A DNA stretch of 64,000 nucleotides from Rugosimonospora africana (GTDB taxonomy: Bacteria > Actinomycetota > Actinomycetes > Mycobacteriales > Micromonosporaceae), in assembly GCF_016862975.1 (NCBI RefSeq), contig NZ_BONZ01000038.1, forward strand, positions 124,001-188,000. The letters run 5' to 3'. The position numbers were made by a program, and so were the translations under genes. Below the pieces are notes generated by a model. It was given only the letters and a program-made list of their open reading frames with translations, ran no database searches and was not told where the DNA came from. Shown here piece after piece: positions 60,353 to 64,000 of this stretch; the first letter of the stretch is position 1; each line of letters begins with the position of its first letter.

Positions 60353-60509
60353 CGCCACCTCCTGGCAAGAGCGCGCGACCGCGACGGGTGCCGCGGACCG
60401 ACCCGTACCGTCCATAGTGGACGGAGCGGATCGGGGGCCGGTACCGCGAAGACGCGGACCCGGCACCGGCCCGGCGGGTACGATCCCCCACAGGCAAGAG
60501 GTGCGTGAG

Positions 60510-61175
60510 GTGGGGAACGCGGTGGACGGACCGATACCGCCGGACCGGCCGATCGCACGGTGGGTCCTGATCTCAGCGGCGCTGTGCTCGATCGTGCTGA
60601 CCACCGGATGGCTGATCGCCGACGCCGTGCAGCCGGCCACCTACAGCCCCATACATCAGACCATTAGCATCCTCGCCGGGCATGCCGGGGCGCACCGGTG
60701 GATCGCCACCACCGCGCTGCTGCTCGTCGGCGCCTGCTACCTGGCGACCGCGGCCGGGATGACCGCCCTGCGACTGCCGGGCCGCATCGGCCTGGCCGTG
60801 GCCGGCACGGCCGCGATCGGTGTGGCGATGTGCCCCGAGCCGGTGGTCGGCACGACCACCCAGCACATGGCGTTCACCACGGTGGGCGCGGCGACCATCG
60901 CGATCTGGCCGGCGCTCACCGCCCGGCGCGACCACGGTGGCTGCGCGGTGCTGAGCGTACCGGTCGCCGCGACGGTCACCGTCGCCTTCCTGGCGCTGCT
61001 CGCCTGGCTGTTCATCGAGGCGCAGACCGACGGGAGGGTCGGCCTGGCCGAGCGGATCGACTCCTCGGTCCAGGCGTGCTGGCCGTTCGTGGTCGCGGTC
61101 GGGCTGCGCCGATCCGCCCGTACCGCGCCGGCGCGGCCGGTACCCGAAGACGCCTCACCTGCCGAGGTTGGCTGA
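60510..61175 (+). CDS. DUF998-family membrane protein
   Basis: About 221 residues from the GTG at 60510 (GTGs at 60501 and 60522 are alternatives). Six predicted helices (LISAALCSIVLTTGWLIADAVQP, TTALLLVGACYLATAAGMTAL, IGLAVAGTAAIGVAMCPEP and others) with the DUF998 features YSPIHQTISILAG and VAMCPEPVVGTTTQHMAF between helices 3 and 4. Function is unknown in this family. Confidence 0.85.
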   Translation: MGNAVDGPIPPDRPIARWVLISAALCSIVLTTGWLIADAVQPATYSPIHQTISILAGHAGAHRWIATTALLLVGACYLATAAGMTALRLPGRIGLAVAGTAAIGVAMCPEPVVGTTTQHMAFTTVGAATIAIWPALTARRDHGGCAVLSVPVAATVTVAFLALLAWLFIEAQTDGRVGLAERIDSSVQACWPFVVAVGLRRSARTAPARPVPEDASPAEVG

Positions 61176-61230
61176 GTAGGCGCACATCACTCGGTGGCAC
61201 GCAAACCCAGCTCCCGAGCGGTTCAGGTTG

Positions 61231-61236
61231 TACCGT
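61231..61236 (+). promoter_or_regulatory. Leaderless -10 box of the L,D-transpeptidase gene
   Basis: TACCGT, 6 nt, then the ATG at 61243; no ribosome-binding site. Confidence 0.45.
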
Positions 61237-61242
61237 GGCCGA

Positions 61243-62199
61243 ATGACCCACGGAACGACACGGCGCTCTCTGCTCCTGCTGGGCGGCGCCGCACTCGCTT
61301 CGACCGTCGCGGGCTGTAACCGGGCCGGCAACTCGACCGCCGCCAACTGGATGGAGCCCGGCGGGAAGGTGCCGGGCACCAAGCCGTCCCCGAGCCCGTC
61401 GCCGTCACCGAGCCCGGTCGGCGACCCGGTACACGTGTCGCTGCTCAACGGCGACGGGGACGTCCGCGGCGTCGGCATGCCGATCATCGCGTTCTTCAAT
61501 GCCAAGCTGACAGACGCCAAGGCGTTCAACGCGGCCACCAAGATCACCGCCAACGGCTCCCCCGTCCAGGGCAACTGGTACTTCGAGGAAACCGCCCGCG
61601 AGGGCGCGGCGATGGAGGCGCACTGGCGCCCGGAGACCTACTGGCCGGCCCACGCGAAGATTCACATGGACCTGCCGGTCAAGGGTGTGTCAGCCGGCAC
61701 CGGGCTGTACTTCGACGACAGCCTGACCCTGGACATGTCGACCGGCACCGCGTATATCGGGACGATCGACGCCAGCACCCTGAGGATGACGGTGACCGCC
61801 GACGGCGCGCAGTTCGGGACGTTCCCGGTCAGTCTCGGCGCGACGAACACGCCGACGTCCAGGGGTGTCAAGGTCATCATGGAGAAGGGGCTGGACATCC
61901 CGATGCGGGGGCCGGGATATTACGACCCGCACGTCCAGTTCACCCAGCGCCTGACGTACGGCGGCGAGTATCTGCACTCCGCGCCGTGGAACGTGGCCAA
62001 CATCGGGCACCGCAGCAGCTCCAACGGCTGCACCAACCTGCTGCCCGCCGACGCGCAGAGGCTGTACAACACGTTCGAGATCGGCGACGTGTTCACCTAC
62101 CCGAACGCCAACGGGCCGGCCATGACGATCGGCATGGGCTACGGCGACTGGAACGTCCCGTGGAGCGAGTGGCAGACGGGCGGCGCGCTGCAGATCTGA
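61243..62199 (+). CDS. L,D-transpeptidase lipoprotein (YkuD type)
   Basis: 318 residues from the ATG at 61243. Lipoprotein signal with lipidated Cys25 (TVAGC), a Pro-Ser repeat linker (PSPSPSPSPSP), an Ig-like domain (~60-150; FFNAKLTDAKAF) and the catalytic YkuD domain (~165-300) with the signature HRSSSNGCTNL; the nucleophile is this Cys. It makes 3-3 cross-links in peptidoglycan or attaches proteins to it at the outer face of the membrane, as do the mycobacterial Ldt enzymes with the same Ig-YkuD arrangement. Confidence 0.93.
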   Translation: MTHGTTRRSLLLLGGAALASTVAGCNRAGNSTAANWMEPGGKVPGTKPSPSPSPSPSPVGDPVHVSLLNGDGDVRGVGMPIIAFFNAKLTDAKAFNAATKITANGSPVQGNWYFEETAREGAAMEAHWRPETYWPAHAKIHMDLPVKGVSAGTGLYFDDSLTLDMSTGTAYIGTIDASTLRMTVTADGAQFGTFPVSLGATNTPTSRGVKVIMEKGLDIPMRGPGYYDPHVQFTQRLTYGGEYLHSAPWNVANIGHRSSSNGCTNLLPADAQRLYNTFEIGDVFTYPNANGPAMTIGMGYGDWNVPWSEWQTGGALQI

Positions 62200-62200
62200 G

Positions 62201-62264
62201 GCGCGTCAGGTCCAAGGTGCGTCAGGTCCAAGGCGCGTCAGATCCAAGGCGCGTCAGATCTGGG
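62201..62264. repeat. 16-bp tandem repeat, four units
   Basis: GCGCGTCAGGTCCAAG at 62201, 62217, 62233 and 62249 with 0-3 changes per unit, directly behind the L,D-transpeptidase stop and in the gap to the converging phosphatase gene. Confidence 0.9.
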
Positions 62265-62317
62265 GCGCGGCCGATCTGACGAGCGGCCGATCGGACCGGC
62301 AGGGCACCCGGACCGGT

Positions 62318-63859
62318 TCAGGTCCGGCGCAGCACGACGACGGCGATGTCGTCGTCCGGCTCCGCCGGGGCGACCTCGGCGAGCAGCCGGTCGCAGAACC
62401 GTTCGAGGTCCGCGTCGACCGGTACCGCCGCGCGGGCCAGCAACGCGAGGCCGTCCTCGATGTCCTCGCCCCGGCGCTCGACCAGTCCGTCGGTGAACAG
62501 CACGATCGCCGTACCCGGGTCGAGCGTGAGGGTGGTGTGCGTCGCGCGCAGCCCGGGCAAGCCGAGCAGGCGCGAACGGTGCGTGATGAACCGGGTACCG
62601 CCCTCCGACACCAGCAGCGGGGGCGGGTGGCCGGCACTGGCCAGCCGGACGGTGCCGGTGGCCGGCTCGACGTCCAGCAGGCAGATGGTCGCGGTCTCGT
62701 CCGGGATCAGCCGTACCAGCAGCTGGTTCAGCTGATCGAGCACGGCTGCCGGCGGGTGCCCCTCGGACAGGTACGCCCGGGTGGCGTGGCGCAGCTCGGC
62801 CATGACGGTGGCCGCGTGCAGAGAGTGACCGGTTACGTCACCCACCGCGACGGCCAGACGCCCGTCGAGCTGGCACAGCTCGTAGAAGTCGCCGCCGATC
62901 TCGGCCTGGTCGCTGGCCGGCACGTAGCGCACCGCGAGTTCGTACCCCTGGACCTCCGGCAGCCGGGCAGGCAGCAGGCTGCGTTGCAGGGTCAGTGCCA
63001 ACTGGTGCTCCTGCGCGTACGCCCGGGCGCCCTCGATCGCAGCGACGACCGTCTGCCCGATCTGGGTGAGTACCGGTACGTCCTCGAGGTCCCGGTCGTG
63101 CGGCACCACGACGAAGACCGGCGGTCGGTCGGTGCGTGGACGGGCGCCCAGGATCCGCACCGTCGGCTCGCCGCCCCAGCCGGATCCGGGCCACCCGGTG
63201 GCCGGTTGGTCGCGGAAGATCGAGCCGACCGGTACGTCGAAGCCCCGACCGGCCCAGCTCTCCAGGGTCGGGGTGGGGTCCGGCCGGTCGGTCACCGCGC
63301 ACAGCCGGCCGCCGTCGGGTGTCTCGGCGCACACCGCGGCGGGCCCGCCGAAGATGTCCGCGGTACCGGCGGCGGCGGTGCGCAGCAGGTGGCGCAGGTC
63401 CGTCGCCGTGTTCAGGTCGACCGCCAGCCGGGCGAGCTTCCCCAGCCGGGAGGCGAGCCGCTCGGCCTCCTGGCGGGCACGGTAGTAGCGCAGCACGGCC
63501 TGGGCGGTGGCCAGCAGCTCGTCCGGGTCGATCGGCTCGACGAGGTATGCGTCCGCGCCCCGGGACAGGCCCTGGGTCCGGTCCACCGACTCCACCTTGG
63601 CCGCCGACACGTGGATGACCGGGGTGGCCGCGTGCGCCGGCTGCGACTTGATCCGCTCGCAGACGTCGAACCCGGTCATGTCCGGCAGCTGCACGTCGAG
63701 GACCACCAGGTCGACGTCCACGGCGTCCACCTGCCGGAGCGCCTCGCCGCCGGTCGCCGCCTCCAGCACCGAGTAGCCGGCCCTGCGCAGCCAGCTGGAC
63801 AGCACGTACCGCTTCGACGGCGAGTCGTCGACGACCAGGACGCTGCCGGTCTCGCTCAT
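62318..63859 (-). CDS. Response-regulator receiver-GAF-PP2C (SpoIIE-type) phosphatase
   Basis: 513 residues, ATG at 63859 overlapping the stop of the upstream kinase gene by 4 nt (ATGA). Receiver domain (~5-125) with phospho-acceptor Asp55 in [12 protein letters not shown] and the switch residues of the HSAAK segment; a linker helix and GAF domain (~150-280); then a PP2C/SpoIIE phosphatase domain (~300-513) with metal-binding Asp in [32 protein letters not shown] and [11 protein letters not shown]. Phosphorylation by the adjoining kinase would switch phosphatase activity, probably on an anti-sigma-factor antagonist. Confidence 0.93.
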   Translation of the reverse strand: MSETGSVLVVDDSPSKRYVLSSWLRRAGYSVLEAATGGEALRQVDAVDVDLVVLDVQLPDMTGFDVCERIKSQPAHAATPVIHVSAAKVESVDRTQGLSRGADAYLVEPIDPDELLATAQAVLRYYRARQEAERLASRLGKLARLAVDLNTATDLRHLLRTAAAGTADIFGGPAAVCAETPDGGRLCAVTDRPDPTPTLESWAGRGFDVPVGSIFRDQPATGWPGSGWGGEPTVRILGARPRTDRPPVFVVVPHDRDLEDVPVLTQIGQTVVAAIEGARAYAQEHQLALTLQRSLLPARLPEVQGYELAVRYVPASDQAEIGGDFYELCQLDGRLAVAVGDVTGHSLHAATVMAELRHATRAYLSEGHPPAAVLDQLNQLLVRLIPDETATICLLDVEPATGTVRLASAGHPPPLLVSEGGTRFITHRSRLLGLPGLRATHTTLTLDPGTAIVLFTDGLVERRGEDIEDGLALLARAAVPVDADLERFCDRLLAEVAPAEPDDDIAVVVLRRT

Positions 63860-64000
63860 CCGGTGCCCGTCCGCAGCGGCAGCGTCACGGTGAACGTGCT
63901 GCCCTCGCCGACCGTACTGGCCAGCGTCAGCTCGCCGCCGAGCAGCGCGGCCAGGCGCCGGGCGTACGGCAGCCCGAGTCCGGTGCCCACCGTGCCGGCC
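63856..64000 (-). CDS. Histidine kinase, C-terminal fragment at window edge
   Basis: The last 47 codons of a kinase ATPase domain are visible: the G2 box [20 protein letters not shown] and the terminal strand [12 protein letters not shown], ending with TGA at 63858-63856. The gene continues beyond the right end. Overlap with the receiver-phosphatase gene indicates that the two form a signalling unit. Confidence 0.85.
   Translation of the reverse strand, partial: AGTVGTGLGLPYARRLAALLGGELTLASTVGEGSTFTVTLPLRTGTG

Noticed and set aside
62201-62264. Possible CRISPR or attachment site
   Set aside because: No unique spacers, no integrase or Cas genes, no tRNA next to it.
1-64000. Biosynthetic gene cluster, prophage or genomic island
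   Set aside because: No polyketide, peptide-synthetase, phage, transposase or integrase genes, and base composition is even across the window.

Overview
The window is about 72-75% GC by eye, with strong G/C preference at third codon positions, many GTG starts, many leaderless-looking promoters, lipoprotein signals, and a mycothiol-type maleylpyruvate isomerase. That points to a filamentous soil actinobacterium. Gene styles (sedolisin-kelch exoproteins, GH92/PNGase A, Fn3-CBM2) fit Micromonosporaceae or a relative, but the genus cannot be fixed from this sequence. I saw no rRNA, tRNA, insertion sequence, CRISPR array, prophage or antibiotic gene cluster.

Layout. 1-731: 3' end of a secreted protein. 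801-9779: a minus-strand sugar operon (CUT1 binding protein, two permeases, GH5-type beta-glycosidase, GH36 alpha-galactosidase, small lipoprotein) with a divergent AraC regulator. It looks like a galactoside or galacto-mannooligosaccharide system and carries no ATPase gene. 9889-14690: MFS exporter, Fn3-Fn3-CBM2 surface protein, D-Ala-D-Ala carboxypeptidase, EamA transporter. 14823-20231: GH92 alpha-mannosidase with a YVTN propeller plus a PNGase A-like amidase whose stop codon is missing in frame, probably an N-glycan-degrading pair. 20353-25306: zinc-ribbon and stress proteins, a two-component system, a KhtTU-like K+/H+ antiporter and a 54-aa membrane protein. 25452-32837: a small membrane protein, ArsR-type regulator, acetyltransferases, a saccharopine-dehydrogenase-like protein, a beta-lactamase-fold protein and GuaB1.

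32922-36553: a gentisate operon (dioxygenase, fumarylpyruvate hydrolase, mycothiol-dependent isomerase) with a divergent IclR regulator whose N-terminus is built from a 33-bp tandem repeat. 36628-38665: amidohydrolase and Nei2. 38756-49853: two divergent, paralogous ~1400-aa sedolisin (S53)-kelch exoproteases beside two divergent, paralogous TrmB/LuxR-type regulators; this duplicated unit is the most unusual system here. 49884-57976: alpha/beta hydrolase, propeller-like membrane protein, FmdB-like/formamidase pair, TetR regulator, methyltransferase, MFS protein with a Ser/Thr/Asp repeat tail, and a terpene-cyclase-fold protein. 58035-64000: trypsin-like protease, secreted sialidase with an upstream 35-codon ORF, DUF998 protein, L,D-transpeptidase, REC-GAF-PP2C phosphatase, and the 3' end of a histidine kinase.

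How it fits together. PNGase A, alpha-mannosidase, sialidase, two sedolisins and a trypsin-like protease would together deglycosylate and digest glycoproteins outside the cell. The sugar operon and the gentisate operon would feed plant-derived galactosides and aromatic acids into metabolism. Two recurring features are promoters whose -10 box lies 5-7 nt before a start codon without a Shine-Dalgarno sequence, and short tandem repeats (11-33 bp) in intergenic DNA or protein N-termini.
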